A DNA stretch of 36,990 nt from Capnocytophaga sp. (GTDB taxonomy: Bacteria > Bacteroidota > Bacteroidia > Flavobacteriales > Flavobacteriaceae). The notes beneath the pieces were generated by a model, which was not told the DNA's origin, searched no databases, and saw only the letters and a list, made by a program, of their open reading frames with translations. The DNA lies in assembly GCF_030532915.1 (NCBI RefSeq), contig NZ_JAUNKD010000020.1, positions 1 through 36,990 on the forward strand, given 5' to 3'. Within the stretch, counting starts at the first letter, position 1, and each line of letters starts with the position of its first letter. Both the position numbers and the translations under genes were made by a program. Positions 15,086 through 24,969 of this stretch are shown here, one piece after another.

Positions 15086-17614
15086 ATGGCTAAAAACGTA
15101 GTAATCGTGGAGTCGCCTGCCAAGGCAAAAACCATCGAGAAATTTTTAGGAAAAGATTTTAAAGTAGTATCAAGTTACGGACATATTGTTGATTTACCTT
15201 CAAAGGAATTGGGGGTGGATATCAATAAAGACTTTAAACCCAAGTATTTGGTTTCAGCTGATAAAAAAGCCGTTGTGAAAGAATTGAAGTCGCTCACGCA
15301 AAAAGCCGAGACGGTTTGGTTGGCGAGCGATGAAGACCGCGAAGGAGAAGCCATTTCGTGGCACTTGGCGGAAACTTTAAAATTAAAACCCGAAAACACC
15401 AAACGCATCGTTTTTAACTCCATTACAAAATCCGCTATTGAAAAAGCCATTCAAAATCCGCGTGGAATTGATTATAATTTGGTGAATGCTCAACAAGCGC
15501 GCCGTGTGTTGGACAGGCTTGTGGGGTATGAGCTTTCACCGGTGCTTTGGAAAAAGGTGAAAAGCGGGCTTTCAGCAGGGAGGGTACAGTCTGTGTCTGT
15601 GCGCTTAATTGTTGAAAGAGAGCGTGAAATTCAAGAGTTTAAAACACAGTCCTCTTATAAAATTACAGCTGAATTTGCCAATTCAAAAGGTAAAGTATTT
15701 AAGGCTACACTCCCCAAAACATTCAATTCATTAGATGAAGCCAAAATGTTTTTGATGCAAAACGTGGGGGCTAACTTTAAAGTGGCTTCACTTGAAACGA
15801 AACCTGCCAAAAAATCGCCGGCACCGCCTTTTACCACTTCGACTTTGCAACAAGAAGCCTCACGAAAACTCTATTTTTCGGTGAGCAAAACAATGACGGT
15901 AGCTCAGCGTTTGTACGAATCGGGGCTTATTACCTATATGCGTACCGATAGTGTTAATCTTTCACAAGAAGCCTTAAATACAGCTAAAAATGCTATTGTG
16001 CAAATGTATGGCGAACAATACAGCCAAGTGCGTAATTTTGCCACCAAAACCAAAGGAGCGCAAGAAGCTCACGAAGCCATTCGCCCAACGGATATGACAC
16101 GCGCCACGATTTCGGCAGAAAGCGACCAAGTGCGCCTTTATGAACTTATTTGGAAGCGAACCATTGCATCGCAAATGGCTGATGCACAACTTGAAAGAAC
16201 CAACGTAAAAATCCAATCCGATAAACACGATGAGCTTTTTACGGCAAGTGGTGAGATGATTCGGTTTGAGGGCTTCTTGAAAGTGTATCTGGAAAGTAGC
16301 GATGAAGAAGAGGAAGAACAAGACGGAATGTTACCTACTCTGAAAAAAGGTGAAATTGTGCTTAATAATCAAATAACGGCAACACAGCGTTTTACGCGTC
16401 CGCAAGCGCGCTACACCGAGGCTTCGTTGGTTAAAAAATTGGAAGAATTGGGCATCGGGCGTCCATCAACCTATGCGCCAACCATTTCAACCATTCAAAA
16501 TCGAGGCTACGTGGAACGTAGTTCGTTTGAAGGCGAAGAACGTAATTATGAGCAACTTATACTTTCCGGCGGAAAAATAAAACAAAAAACGCTCACCGAA
16601 AAAGTGGGTGCTGATAAAGGTAAATTAATCCCTACTGATATCGGGATTGTGGTAAATGATTTTTTAGTGGCTAATTTTGAGACAATTATGGACTATAACT
16701 TCACCGCCAAAGTGGAAGGAAGTTTTGACCATATTGCCGAAGGCACTGAAAATTGGACGGAAATGCTACAGCGTTTCTACACGCATTTTCACCCTGTTGT
16801 GGAAAATGTAGAGAAAAATGCGGGTAGAGAAACAGGGGAACGTATTTTAGGAACTGACCCGAAATCAGGACGACCCCTAAGCGTTCGGTTGGGGCGTTTC
16901 GGAGCAATGGCGCAAATAGGCACGAATGAAGATGACGAAAAACCGCTTTTTGCAAGCCTCCACTCGGGAATGTCCATCGAAACCATTACTTTTGAAGAGG
17001 CGCTTCAACTTTTTGAACTTCCTCGAAAACTGGGCATCGTTGACGGATTGGAAGTTGAAACAAACGTAGGCAGATTTGGTCCTTATGTGCGTTATGGTAC
17101 TACATTTATTTCGCTGGAAAAAGGTGAAGATGTTTTTGGTGTAACCCTTGACAGAGCCAAAGAGCTGATAGAGAAGAAGAAAGCTGCCGATGCACCGATT
17201 GCCGTTTATCAAAATGCCGAAGTAACCAAAGGGGTGGGCAGGTTTGGTCCATTTATCAAATGGAATAACATTTTTATAAATGTCAGCAAAAAATACGATT
17301 TTGATAACCTTTCACAAAAAGACGTGGAAGAGCTTATAGAAGCCAAATTACAGAAAGAATCGGAAAAAGTTGTGAAAGAATGGAATGACGGGGCTATCCG
17401 TTTGGAAAAAGCCCGTTGGGGTCGTTACAACTTAATTCAAGGAAAAATTAAAATTGAATTACCCAAAGAGACTAATGTTGAGGCGTTTACTCTGGAAGAA
17501 GCCACCGCTTTGATTGACGAAAAAACACCAAAAAAAGCAACCGCCAAAAAAGCCACGACAAAGGCTAAAGCAACTACCAAAAGCAAAACAGCCACAAAGG
17601 CAAAAAGTAAATAA
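15086..17614 (+). CDS. topA: DNA topoisomerase I (type IA)
   Basis: TopA relaxes negative supercoils by a transient 5'-phosphotyrosyl break. 842 aa from ATG 15086, which gives MAKNVVIVESPAKAKTIEKF; the frame opens 21 nt earlier but that part lies at the promoter. The Toprim domain has VESPAKAKT and ASDEDREGEA (80-89); the active-site Tyr is Y284 in GLITYMRTDS. The C-terminal part holds repeat segments (GTDPKSGRPLSVRLGRFGA; GRFGPYVRYG; GRFGPFIKWN) without visible zinc-finger cysteine clusters. It ends in a Lys/Ala/Thr-rich tail of about 27 residues. Monocistronic, with a terminator directly after. Confidence 0.98.
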   Translation: MAKNVVIVESPAKAKTIEKFLGKDFKVVSSYGHIVDLPSKELGVDINKDFKPKYLVSADKKAVVKELKSLTQKAETVWLASDEDREGEAISWHLAETLKLKPENTKRIVFNSITKSAIEKAIQNPRGIDYNLVNAQQARRVLDRLVGYELSPVLWKKVKSGLSAGRVQSVSVRLIVEREREIQEFKTQSSYKITAEFANSKGKVFKATLPKTFNSLDEAKMFLMQNVGANFKVASLETKPAKKSPAPPFTTSTLQQEASRKLYFSVSKTMTVAQRLYESGLITYMRTDSVNLSQEALNTAKNAIVQMYGEQYSQVRNFATKTKGAQEAHEAIRPTDMTRATISAESDQVRLYELIWKRTIASQMADAQLERTNVKIQSDKHDELFTASGEMIRFEGFLKVYLESSDEEEEEQDGMLPTLKKGEIVLNNQITATQRFTRPQARYTEASLVKKLEELGIGRPSTYAPTISTIQNRGYVERSSFEGEERNYEQLILSGGKIKQKTLTEKVGADKGKLIPTDIGIVVNDFLVANFETIMDYNFTAKVEGSFDHIAEGTENWTEMLQRFYTHFHPVVENVEKNAGRETGERILGTDPKSGRPLSVRLGRFGAMAQIGTNEDDEKPLFASLHSGMSIETITFEEALQLFELPRKLGIVDGLEVETNVGRFGPYVRYGTTFISLEKGEDVFGVTLDRAKELIEKKKAADAPIAVYQNAEVTKGVGRFGPFIKWNNIFINVSKKYDFDNLSQKDVEELIEAKLQKESEKVVKEWNDGAIRLEKARWGRYNLIQGKIKIELPKETNVEAFTLEEATALIDEKTPKKATAKKATTKAKATTKSKTATKAKSK

Positions 17615-17650
17615 AAAAATTAGGCAGAGTTTAGCTCTGCCTAATTTTTT
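17614..17650. terminator. Terminator of topA
   Basis: A 16-bp stem (17614-17629 with 17635-17650) with GGCAGAG/CTCTGCC core, 5-nt loop and a T-run; it overlaps the last base of the topA stop codon. Confidence 0.85.
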
Positions 17651-17709
17651 ACAAAAAATCAAAAAAAGAAGCCTAAAAAAAACATTTTTTTCATTTTATG
17701 GCATAGAAA

Positions 17710-17741
17710 TTTGTTTTTTTGAAAAAAAAGGCGTAATATTG
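17710..17741 (+). promoter_or_regulatory. Promoter of rho (-33 TTTG, 20 nt, -7 TAATATTG)
   Basis: TTTG (17710-17713) is 20 nt before TAATATTG (17734-17741), which has one mismatch to TAnnTTTG and is followed by CACC. About 120 nt of leader precede the rho ATG at 17869, room for the autoregulation usual for rho. Confidence 0.6.
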
Positions 17742-17868
17742 CACCACTTTTTTAATTCCTTCTGTTGAAAGTATTCTCTAAAACATTTCACACAATAAAG
17801 AATCTATCAAAATTACATTCTAAAATTTATATAGAATAAACTCATTATTTTAATAACAAAAATTACCA

Positions 17869-19611
17869 ATGTTTGACATTATTGATTTAAAATCAAAAAA
17901 GCTAACCGAATTACAGGAAATAGCGCAAGAAATGAAAGTGCCTAAATTTCGCAGTTTAAATAAAGGCGATTTGATATATCAAATACTTGACTTTCAGGCT
18001 TTAAACCCAACCGAACAACAACAAGAAAAAGAGAAAAAAAAATCTACATCTAAAAACAACTCAACAAAAACGGCTAAGAAAAAGCATTCAACTTCAAAAG
18101 CGGTAGCCCCTGAAAACAAACCACAAAAGGCAAAAACCGAGGTACCCGTTACGGAAACCAAAAAACAAGAACCGGTTAAAAATCAATCAATTAGTAAGAT
18201 AGCAAAAATCGAACCGAAAACCGAAGTTTCCAAAACTGACCCAAAAGAAGCCGTATCACAAGAAAACCCCGAGCCGACTAAAGAACCAAAGCAGCCGTTT
18301 AAAAAACAGCAAAATTTTCAGCGTAAAAACAATCAGCAACAGAATCAAAATCAGCAAAATACGCAAAACCAAAACAAACAAAAAAACGGTAACGGCACAT
18401 CAAATGGGCAAAATAATCATTATCAAACCAATAATACTTCTGCCGAAAATTTCGATAAAGAAAAAAGAAATCGTTATCGTTCGCCCGAATTTGAGTTTGA
18501 CAGCATCGTGGAATGTGAAGGCGTGCTTGACATTATGCAAGACGGATACGGATTTTTACGCTCATCGGACTATAATTATTTAGCTTCGCCTGACGATATT
18601 TACGTTTCACAATCACAAATCAGGTTGTTTGGTTTGCAAACGGGAGATACAGTTTTGGGTGAGGTGCGTCCGCCCAAAGAAGGCGAAAAATATTTTCCGT
18701 TATTAAAAGTGTTGAGAATCAATGGTCTTGACCCGCAAGTGGTGCGTGATAGAATTTCCTTTGATCATTTAACGCCGCTTTTTCCCAATGAAAAATTTAA
18801 GTTAGCAGAAAAGGGGAGTACCATTTCCACACGAATTATTGACTTGTTTTCGCCCATTGGAAAAGGACAACGCGGAATGATTGTAGCACAACCAAAAACG
18901 GGTAAGACAATGTTACTCAAAGATATAGCTAATGCTATTTCAAAAAATCATCCTGAGGTATATTTAATGGTATTGCTCATTGATGAACGCCCCGAAGAGG
19001 TGACGGATATGCAACGCAGTGTGAAAGGTGAGATTATCGCTTCCACTTTTGATAAAGAGGCATCGGAACACGTGAAAATAGCCAATATCGTTTTGGAAAA
19101 AGCCAAACGTTTGGTGGAGTGCGGGCACGATGTGGTGATTTTATTGGATTCCATCACGCGATTGGCGCGAGCTTACAACACCGTGCAACCGGCTTCCGGA
19201 AAAGTACTCACCGGAGGGGTTGATGCCAATGCGCTTCATCGTCCGAAACGCTTTTTTGGTGCGGCGCGTAACATTGAAAACGGAGGCTCTCTTTCCATCA
19301 TTGCAACGGCACTGACCGAAACGGGTTCAAAAATGGACGAGGTTATTTTTGAAGAATTTAAAGGAACCGGAAATATGGAGTTGCAGTTAGACCGCCGTAT
19401 CGCCAACCGCCGTATTTTCCCTGCCATTGACTTGATTTCGTCATCAACACGCCGTGATGATTTGCTTCTTGATGAAAAAACATTGAATCGTACGTGGGTG
19501 TTACGCAAGTACTTAGCCGATATGAACCCCGTTGAAGCGATGGAATTTATGGAAAACAGAATCAAGCAAACGCGCAACAACGAAGAGTTTTTAATAACAA
19601 TGAATAATTAA
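17869..19611 (+). CDS. rho: Transcription termination factor Rho
   Basis: Hexameric RNA-dependent ATPase that ends transcription. 580 aa, about 160 longer than E. coli Rho. The Rho_N segment is at 1-45, the RNA-binding cold-shock-like domain at about 213-285 ([15 protein letters not shown]), and the ATPase Walker A PKTGKT at 342-347 with Walker [11 protein letters not shown]. The extra length is a low-complexity linker at about 45-205: first Lys/Thr/Pro-rich, then Asn/Gln-rich at 147-190. Such disordered inserts are known in Bacteroidota Rho. The gene is monocistronic behind its own promoter. Confidence 0.98.
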   Translation: MFDIIDLKSKKLTELQEIAQEMKVPKFRSLNKGDLIYQILDFQALNPTEQQQEKEKKKSTSKNNSTKTAKKKHSTSKAVAPENKPQKAKTEVPVTETKKQEPVKNQSISKIAKIEPKTEVSKTDPKEAVSQENPEPTKEPKQPFKKQQNFQRKNNQQQNQNQQNTQNQNKQKNGNGTSNGQNNHYQTNNTSAENFDKEKRNRYRSPEFEFDSIVECEGVLDIMQDGYGFLRSSDYNYLASPDDIYVSQSQIRLFGLQTGDTVLGEVRPPKEGEKYFPLLKVLRINGLDPQVVRDRISFDHLTPLFPNEKFKLAEKGSTISTRIIDLFSPIGKGQRGMIVAQPKTGKTMLLKDIANAISKNHPEVYLMVLLIDERPEEVTDMQRSVKGEIIASTFDKEASEHVKIANIVLEKAKRLVECGHDVVILLDSITRLARAYNTVQPASGKVLTGGVDANALHRPKRFFGAARNIENGGSLSIIATALTETGSKMDEVIFEEFKGTGNMELQLDRRIANRRIFPAIDLISSSTRRDDLLLDEKTLNRTWVLRKYLADMNPVEAMEFMENRIKQTRNNEEFLITMNN

Positions 19612-19612
19612 C

Positions 19613-19652
19613 AAAAAAGGCTTTCCGAAAAAAATTTGGAAAGCCTTTTTTT
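19613..19652. terminator. Bidirectional terminator between rho and parE
   Basis: Stem AAAAAAGGCTTTCC/GGAAAGCCTTTTTT with an 11-nt loop, immediately after the rho stop and 13 bp before the parE stop on the other strand. Confidence 0.85.
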
Positions 19653-19665
19653 ATTTTTAATGCGA

Positions 19666-21522
19666 TTATTTTTCATCTGCCATATCCATTTCAACTTTTA
19701 GGTTTTTGATGACAAATTCCTGACGGTCAGGAGTGTTTTTGCCCATATAAAATTCCAAAAGTTGTTCGATGTTGATACCCTTGTCAAGCATCACGGGGTC
19801 TAACCGAATGTCTTCACCGATGAAATGTTTAAATTCATCGGGCGAAATTTCCCCCAATCCCTTAAAGCGCGTGATTTCGGGTTTTCCGCTGAGTTTTTCA
19901 ATTGCCTGTTGTTTTTCTTTTTCGGAATAACAATAAATGGTTTCTTTTTTATTTCGAACCCTAAAAAGCGGTGTTTGAAGGATGTACAAATGTCCTTCTT
20001 TGATAATTTCGGGGAAAAACTGCAAGAAAAACGTGATTAAAAGCAAGCGAATGTGCATTCCGTCATCATCGGCATCAGTGGCGATAACGATGTTGTTGTA
20101 ACGCAAATCTTCCATTGATTCTTCGATGTTTAAGGCAGCTTGCAAGAGGTTAAATTCTTCATTTTCATACACTATTTTTTTTGATAATCCATAGGTGTTC
20201 AATGGTTTACCTTTTAGGCTAAAAACCGCTTGGGTGTTTACGTCTCTTGACTTGGTGATGGAACCCGAAGCTGAATCTCCCTCGGTGATGAAAAGTGTAC
20301 TTTCAAGTGAACGTTCGTTTTTGGCATCAGTCAGGTGAATGCGGCAATCACGCAATTTCCGATTGTGGAGGCTTGCTTTTTTGGCTCGGTCGCGTGCCAA
20401 TTTACGAATGCCGGCCAGTTCTTTACGCTCGCGTTCGGCTTGTTCAATTTTTCGTTTTATGCTCTCGGCAACATCCAAATTTTTATGCAAAAAATCATCT
20501 AACTGCTTGCCTACGAAGTCATTAATATAGGTTCGGACGGAAGGCATTCCGTCGCCCATTTCGGTAGAACCAAGTTTCGTTTTGGTTTGGCTTTCAAAAA
20601 CGGGTTCCATTACTTTAATGGAAATCCCCGCAATGATGGATTTACGAATGTCGGAGGCATCATACGATTTGTTGTAATAATCACGAATGGTTTTTACAAA
20701 CGCCTCGCGAAATGCCAGCAAATGCGTTCCGCCTTGTGTGGTGTTTTGCCCATTGACAAAGGAATAATATTCCTCGCTGTATTGCGTTCGGCTGTGAGTG
20801 ATGGCAATTTCAATGTCATCGCCTTTGAGATGAATGATAGGGTAGAGGAAGTCCTCTTCGTTGTTATTGTCTTTGAGTAAATCTTTAAGTCCGTTTTCCG
20901 AATAGAATTTTTCACCGTTGTAATGAATTGTCAATCCGGGATTTAGGTAAACGTAATTTTTGAGCATTCGCTCAATATATTCATTCCGAAATTTGTAATT
21001 TTTAAAAATAGATTCATCAGGAATGAAAATCACGTTTGTACCTCTGCGTTTTGATGAAGCCTCCACGGCTGATTCTTCTATCAGAACACCTTTTTCAAAA
21101 ACTGCCGATTTGGCTTGATTGTCGCGTACCGATTCCACTTTAAAGTACGTGGAAAGTGCATTCACGGCTTTGGTACCCACACCGTTAAGCCCTACCGATT
21201 TTTTGAAGGCACGCGAATCATACTTTCCGCCGGTGTTCATTTTTGAAACCACATCAACCACTTTTCCAAGCGGAATACCACGCCCGTAATCGCGAACATC
21301 TACGCGGTTTTCGTTGATTTTCACCTCAATCGTTTTTCCGGCTCCCATCACAAACTCATCGATGCAGTTATCTAAAACTTCTTTCAGAAGGATATAAATC
21401 CCGTCATCAGCCGATGAACCGTCGCCTAGCTTCCCGATGTACATACCGGGGCGCATACGGATGTGCTCACGCCAGTCTAACGATTTGATATTGTCTTCGG
21501 TATATTGCGTATGTAAATCCAT
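19666..21522 (-). CDS. parE: DNA topoisomerase IV subunit B (type IIA, GyrB/ParE family)
   Basis: 618 aa from ATG 21522 ([20 protein letters not shown]). The frame opens at 21576 but those 18 residues lie in the promoter region. The GHKL ATPase has [19 protein letters not shown] and [14 protein letters not shown]; the Toprim domain has EGDSASGS and ATDADDDG. GyrB proteins also carry these motifs, but length and overall form fit the ParE group of Bacteroidota, where decatenation of daughter chromosomes is the main task. parC is not in the window. The upstream DUF6495 gene lies 75 nt away. Confidence 0.9.
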   Translation of the reverse strand: MDLHTQYTEDNIKSLDWREHIRMRPGMYIGKLGDGSSADDGIYILLKEVLDNCIDEFVMGAGKTIEVKINENRVDVRDYGRGIPLGKVVDVVSKMNTGGKYDSRAFKKSVGLNGVGTKAVNALSTYFKVESVRDNQAKSAVFEKGVLIEESAVEASSKRRGTNVIFIPDESIFKNYKFRNEYIERMLKNYVYLNPGLTIHYNGEKFYSENGLKDLLKDNNNEEDFLYPIIHLKGDDIEIAITHSRTQYSEEYYSFVNGQNTTQGGTHLLAFREAFVKTIRDYYNKSYDASDIRKSIIAGISIKVMEPVFESQTKTKLGSTEMGDGMPSVRTYINDFVGKQLDDFLHKNLDVAESIKRKIEQAERERKELAGIRKLARDRAKKASLHNRKLRDCRIHLTDAKNERSLESTLFITEGDSASGSITKSRDVNTQAVFSLKGKPLNTYGLSKKIVYENEEFNLLQAALNIEESMEDLRYNNIVIATDADDDGMHIRLLLITFFLQFFPEIIKEGHLYILQTPLFRVRNKKETIYCYSEKEKQQAIEKLSGKPEITRFKGLGEISPDEFKHFIGEDIRLDPVMLDKGINIEQLLEFYMGKNTPDRQEFVIKNLKVEMDMADEK

Positions 21523-21597
21523 AAAAGTGGTATTTGAAAAGATGTGTGCGAAGATAGTAATTTTTTTCAGAATCAAAAAATCATCGGAAAAAACAAG

Positions 21598-22083
21598 TTA
21601 TTTTTCCGATTGATTTTTTAAATATTCAGAAAGTGTGTTAAATAGCGTTCCGTCAGCTATTTGGCTTCCTTGTTCGATGAGTTTGAAAATTTCGAATTTA
21701 TAGTCGTTTGTAAACGTTTTTTGTCCGGTAAATAACTCAACCTCTGGTGATTGGATGTTGTTTTGTAACCACTCAAATCCTTCATGAGTGGTTAAATCAA
21801 TTTGGTTATTATGCAGGATGATTGAAATCATTTTTGCGTTTTCTTTTTCAAAATGAAAACAATGCAACGATTGGCGGTCGATTTTATCCAAAAAACGGAC
21901 TTTTTCCAAACTTTTTTCCCAGACCAAATCGCTGAAAATATCGATTTCTTGTTCGGCAACGTGTGGTTTTTCTTTTTTTAACGTATCCCACTCATCGGCA
22001 GTGATTTGTTGCGTAGCCAAAAAACGGGCAAAATCGTGGTGAAGGGCTTCTAATTGTTCTTTTGTTAATCGGGTGTATTTCAT
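21598..22083 (-). CDS. DUF6495 family protein
   Basis: 161 aa from ATG 22083 (MKYTRLTKEQLEALHHDFARFLATQ), a start and pattern I recognise as the Flavobacteriia-restricted DUF6495 family; function unknown. It is acidic, probably cytoplasmic, with no signal peptide, membrane segment or catalytic motif. The upstream extension of the frame runs into the hairpin region and is not used. It sits directly upstream of parE on the same strand, so the two may share a transcript. Confidence 0.82.
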   Translation of the reverse strand: MKYTRLTKEQLEALHHDFARFLATQQITADEWDTLKKEKPHVAEQEIDIFSDLVWEKSLEKVRFLDKIDRQSLHCFHFEKENAKMISIILHNNQIDLTTHEGFEWLQNNIQSPEVELFTGQKTFTNDYKFEIFKLIEQGSQIADGTLFNTLSEYLKNQSEK

Positions 22084-22103
22084 TAGGTTAGGTGTTAAAA
22101 AAA

Positions 22104-22138
22104 TGAAAATCAACCACAATTAAGTGTGTTGATTTTCA
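22104..22138 (-). terminator. Terminator between DUF2007 and DUF6495 genes
   Basis: A 14-bp stem with one bulged base (22104-22118 with 22125-22138) and a 6-nt loop, followed on the minus strand by a run of seven T. It should end the manC-side cluster before DUF6495. Confidence 0.7.
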
Positions 22139-22162
22139 AATATGATACAGAAAACAAAACGT

Positions 22163-22390
22163 TTATTGGTTTTCAGACGGAATATTTTTCAATACCTGAA
22201 TGGCTTTATTGTATTGATTTTCAAAAATATAAACCTCAACTTGCATTGGTATTTCAGAGGCAAAGCCCGCCAAACGAGCCGATTCGGTGCGGTCTTTCAC
22301 AATGGGTTCAATGCCAAGCTGTTCCAATTGTTCTATAATTGGTTGAGCTTTAATTGATGAGCCTTCAAAAATTTTTATTAGTTCTGACAT
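22163..22390 (-). CDS. DUF2007 domain-containing small protein
   Basis: 75 aa, MSELIKIFEGSSIKAQPIIEQLEQLGIEP. It matches the DUF2007 pattern: a compact alpha-beta fold in which a leading strand is followed by a helix selecting a 'left or right' ligand, sometimes named a putative signal-transducing protein. Its function is unknown. It lies 30 nt after the deoxynucleoside kinase stop on the same strand and is followed by a terminator, so it is the last gene of that operon. Confidence 0.85.
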   Translation of the reverse strand: MSELIKIFEGSSIKAQPIIEQLEQLGIEPIVKDRTESARLAGFASEIPMQVEVYIFENQYNKAIQVLKNIPSENQ

Positions 22391-22420
22391 ATATTATTAA
22401 TTTATAAGTTCTTACAAAAA

Positions 22421-23035
22421 TCAAAAAAGCCCGTAGAGCAAAGCGTCAATTTTGTTTATAATGTCGCCCAAATCTTCCGGATTATTCACAAAATCAATAT
22501 TATCAACGTCAATGATTAGCAATTTTCCCTTGTCGTAGCCTTCTATCCATTTTTCATACCGTAGATTAAGCCGATTGAGATAATCAATTGATATTGAGTT
22601 CTCATACTCGCGCCCCCGATTGTGAATTTGTTTTACCAAGTTTGAAATGGAACTTCGTAAATAAATCAATAAATCAGGCGGTTGTACTAATTTTTCCATC
22701 AGAAAAAAAAGCGATTTGTAATTTTCAAAATCCCTGCCGCTCATCAGCCCCATTTCGTGCAAGTTGGGCGCAAAGATGTGCGCATCTTCATAGATGGTGC
22801 GGTCTTGAATGATGTTATTTCCTTTTTCGCGAAAATCTAAAATCTGACGAAAACGGCTGTTTAAAAAATAGATTTGCAGGTTAAAACTCCAACGCTCCAT
22901 TTGGTGATAAAAATCGTCCAAATACGGATTGTCAACCACATCTTCATAATGGGCTTCCCATTGGTAATGCTTGGCTAACAAGGATGTAAGTGTTGTTTTT
23001 CCTGCCCCGATGTTTCCGGCTACAGCTATATGCAT
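22421..23035 (-). CDS. Deoxynucleoside kinase (deoxyadenosine/deoxyguanosine kinase family)
   Basis: 204 aa. Salvage kinase that phosphorylates deoxynucleosides using ATP. The P-loop GNIGAGKTT (7-15), the substrate segment with YLDDFY and W, the DRTIYED motif (variant of the DRS motif) and the lid arginines in IHNRGREYE fit the family. The exact base specificity cannot be read from sequence. The gene lies 18 nt after the Lrp-type regulator and 30 nt before DUF2007. Confidence 0.93.
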   Translation of the reverse strand: MHIAVAGNIGAGKTTLTSLLAKHYQWEAHYEDVVDNPYLDDFYHQMERWSFNLQIYFLNSRFRQILDFREKGNNIIQDRTIYEDAHIFAPNLHEMGLMSGRDFENYKSLFFLMEKLVQPPDLLIYLRSSISNLVKQIHNRGREYENSISIDYLNRLNLRYEKWIEGYDKGKLLIIDVDNIDFVNNPEDLGDIINKIDALLYGLF

Positions 23036-23053
23036 TTAACTAATTTATGATAA

Positions 23054-23545
23054 TTATTTTGAATTGTTTTCGGCTTCTTCCCGTAAACATTTAATCATTG
23101 ACGTATTTTTAATTTCTTGAATAACAAATGAACTTTGAATGTTGGCAATGATTTCGAGTTTTGAAATTTTATGTACCACAAAACGTTGATATTCTTCCAT
23201 ATCGTTGAGTACCAGTTTCAATAAAAAGTCATAGCCACCCGCCATATATGAGGCTTCAAGAACTTCGTCAAGTGTGCTGATGTATTTTTCAAATTCTTCA
23301 AAAAGTTCACCTTGGTGGCGTAATAATTTCACTTGACAATAAGCTACTAATTTTTTACCCAGTTTTTTAGGGTCAATAACTGCTACATAATTTTCAATAA
23401 TGCCCAATGTTTCCAGTTTTTTGATACGTTCGTGTACGGGGGTTATTGAAAGGTTTACTTTTTCAGATAATTTTTTGATGGATTGCTTGCTATCTCGCTG
23501 TAATTCATCTAATAACATTAAATCAATATAATCTAACGAATGCAT
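23054..23545 (-). CDS. Lrp/AsnC family transcriptional regulator
   Basis: 163 aa from ATG 23545 (MHSLDYIDLMLLDELQRDSK). The frame opens at 23611, but that part is AT-rich leader with a TATCTTTA-type box. A winged helix-turn-helix lies at about 5-60 (SIKKLSEKVNLSITPVHERI), followed by the RAM ligand domain (GGYDFLLKLVLNDMEEYQRF). Lrp proteins form octamers and sense amino acids. The target is unknown; it leads a likely operon with the deoxynucleoside kinase. Confidence 0.95.
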   Translation of the reverse strand: MHSLDYIDLMLLDELQRDSKQSIKKLSEKVNLSITPVHERIKKLETLGIIENYVAVIDPKKLGKKLVAYCQVKLLRHQGELFEEFEKYISTLDEVLEASYMAGGYDFLLKLVLNDMEEYQRFVVHKISKLEIIANIQSSFVIQEIKNTSMIKCLREEAENNSK

Positions 23546-23677
23546 AATTTTTATTTTTAAATTTAGATAATTGAGGGTAAAGATAGTGAAAAATTTTTTT
23601 ATAAGAACCAAAAAAAAATATTTTTTTTAACAGTATTTTCTTACGGATTGATATTTTGTAATTTAGACTAAAAAGAA

Positions 23678-24757
23678 CTATCCCCAATGGTTTCCAAATT
23701 TATTTTTTACTTCGGTTAAGATTTCTTTAATGTTTTGCTCTTTTTCTTTTGGATAAATTAATAAAACATCTTTTTTATCGACAATAATGTAATTTTGAAT
23801 ACCGTCAATGATTACTATTTTTTCATTTTCGGTACGCACAATGTTGTTTGCTGCATCTTTGAATAAAACTTGGGCGTTAACGGTGGCGTTTTTCTGTTCG
23901 TCTTTCGGAAGTTTTTCGTACAATGACCCCCAGGTTCCTAAATCATTCCAATCAAAATGTGCCGGAAGCACATAAATATTGGTCGAAGGCTCTAAAATGG
24001 CATAATCAACCGAAATATTTTCGGCTTTTGGGTAATTTTCACTGATAAAATCTTTTTCATTTTCAGTATTGTAGATTTCTTTTCCTTTTTCAAAAAGCTG
24101 ATACAGAGCTGGTTGGTGTTTTTCAAAGGCTTTTAACACACTGCGGACGCTCCAAATAAAAATTCCGGCATTCCACAAAAAATTGCCCTGTTTCAGAAAA
24201 TCTTTTGCTGTTTCATAATCGGGTTTTTCACGGAATTTGCTCACTTTTTTTATGGGCTCTGAATTTATTTTATCGTACTGAATGTACCCGTAACCCGTGT
24301 TAGGAAAGGTCGGTACGATTCCCATAGTCATCAGTATATCAGTGTTTTGTGAGGTTTCAAAGCATTTGAGGGCATTATCGGTAAAGGCTGTTTCGTTTTC
24401 AATCCAATGGTCGCTAGGCGCTACAATCATTACGGCATCGGGGTTGCGTGCAGCTATTTTCATTGCCGCATACAAAATGCAGGGAGCCGTATTTCGTATA
24501 CAAGGCTCAGAAATAATGTTTTGTGATGAAATTCCCGGTAATTGGCGCTTTACCAAATCATTGTAAATTTCATTGGTAAGGATTAAAACATTCTCTTTTT
24601 GAACCAGTTTGTTTAGGCGCGAATATGTTTTTTGCAATAGCGTTTGTCCGGCGCCGAGCATATCGTGAAATTGCTTGGGGTATTCGCCCGTACTAACAGG
24701 CCAAAAACGCGAGCCAATGCCACCTGCCATAATCACCGCATAATAATTTTTATTCAT
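23678..24757 (-). CDS. manC: Mannose-1-phosphate guanylyltransferase
   Basis: 359 aa from ATG 24757 (MNKNYYAVIMAGGIGSRFWP). It makes GDP-mannose from mannose-1-phosphate and GTP for glycan synthesis. The nucleotidyltransferase signature is AGGIGSRFWPVS (11-22), with PKQFHDMLG after it and APSDHWI and EKPDYETA later. The length indicates the single-domain form, without the isomerase domain of long ManC. The upstream extension of the open frame overlaps a -7 box (24776-24783) and is not used. A phosphohexomutase is nearby on the other strand at 25842. Confidence 0.95.
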   Translation of the reverse strand: MNKNYYAVIMAGGIGSRFWPVSTGEYPKQFHDMLGAGQTLLQKTYSRLNKLVQKENVLILTNEIYNDLVKRQLPGISSQNIISEPCIRNTAPCILYAAMKIAARNPDAVMIVAPSDHWIENETAFTDNALKCFETSQNTDILMTMGIVPTFPNTGYGYIQYDKINSEPIKKVSKFREKPDYETAKDFLKQGNFLWNAGIFIWSVRSVLKAFEKHQPALYQLFEKGKEIYNTENEKDFISENYPKAENISVDYAILEPSTNIYVLPAHFDWNDLGTWGSLYEKLPKDEQKNATVNAQVLFKDAANNIVRTENEKIVIIDGIQNYIIVDKKDVLLIYPKEKEQNIKEILTEVKNKFGNHWG

Positions 24758-24775
24758 AAGCAAACAAAGTTTTCG

Positions 24776-24783
24776 CAAAGATA
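24776..24783 (-). promoter_or_regulatory. -7 promoter box (TATCTTTG) of manC
   Basis: An exact minus-strand TAnnTTTG match, 18 nt before the ATG at 24757. The -33 element is not clear. Confidence 0.5.
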
Positions 24784-24878
24784 TGATTTTTTTCGAGAAA
24801 TAAAAAAACAACTTTCCGTTTGACGTTTGGGTTTTGCCTAAAAATTAAATTGTTAATAAAATATATGTCAAAATTATT

Positions 24879-24907
24879 TTTGATTTTTATAATTTTTAGT
24901 ATGTTTG
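24879..24907 (+). promoter_or_regulatory. Promoter of the SAM hydrolase - glmM transcript (-33 TTTG, 17 nt, -7 TATGTTTG)
   Basis: TTTG (24879-24882) and TATGTTTG (24900-24907) with 17 nt between them match the consensus. The first start codon is at 24970, giving a leader of about 55 nt. Confidence 0.65.
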
Positions 24908-24969
24908 TAAATTCTTTTCAAGAGATGCAAAGCGTGTAGTGAAAAATAGTTGAATAAGATCGTAATATA

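Noticed and set aside
22126..22357. Two overlapping plus-strand frames of about 70 aa
   Set aside because: They lie antisense to the DUF2007 gene and the terminator and have no recognisable features.
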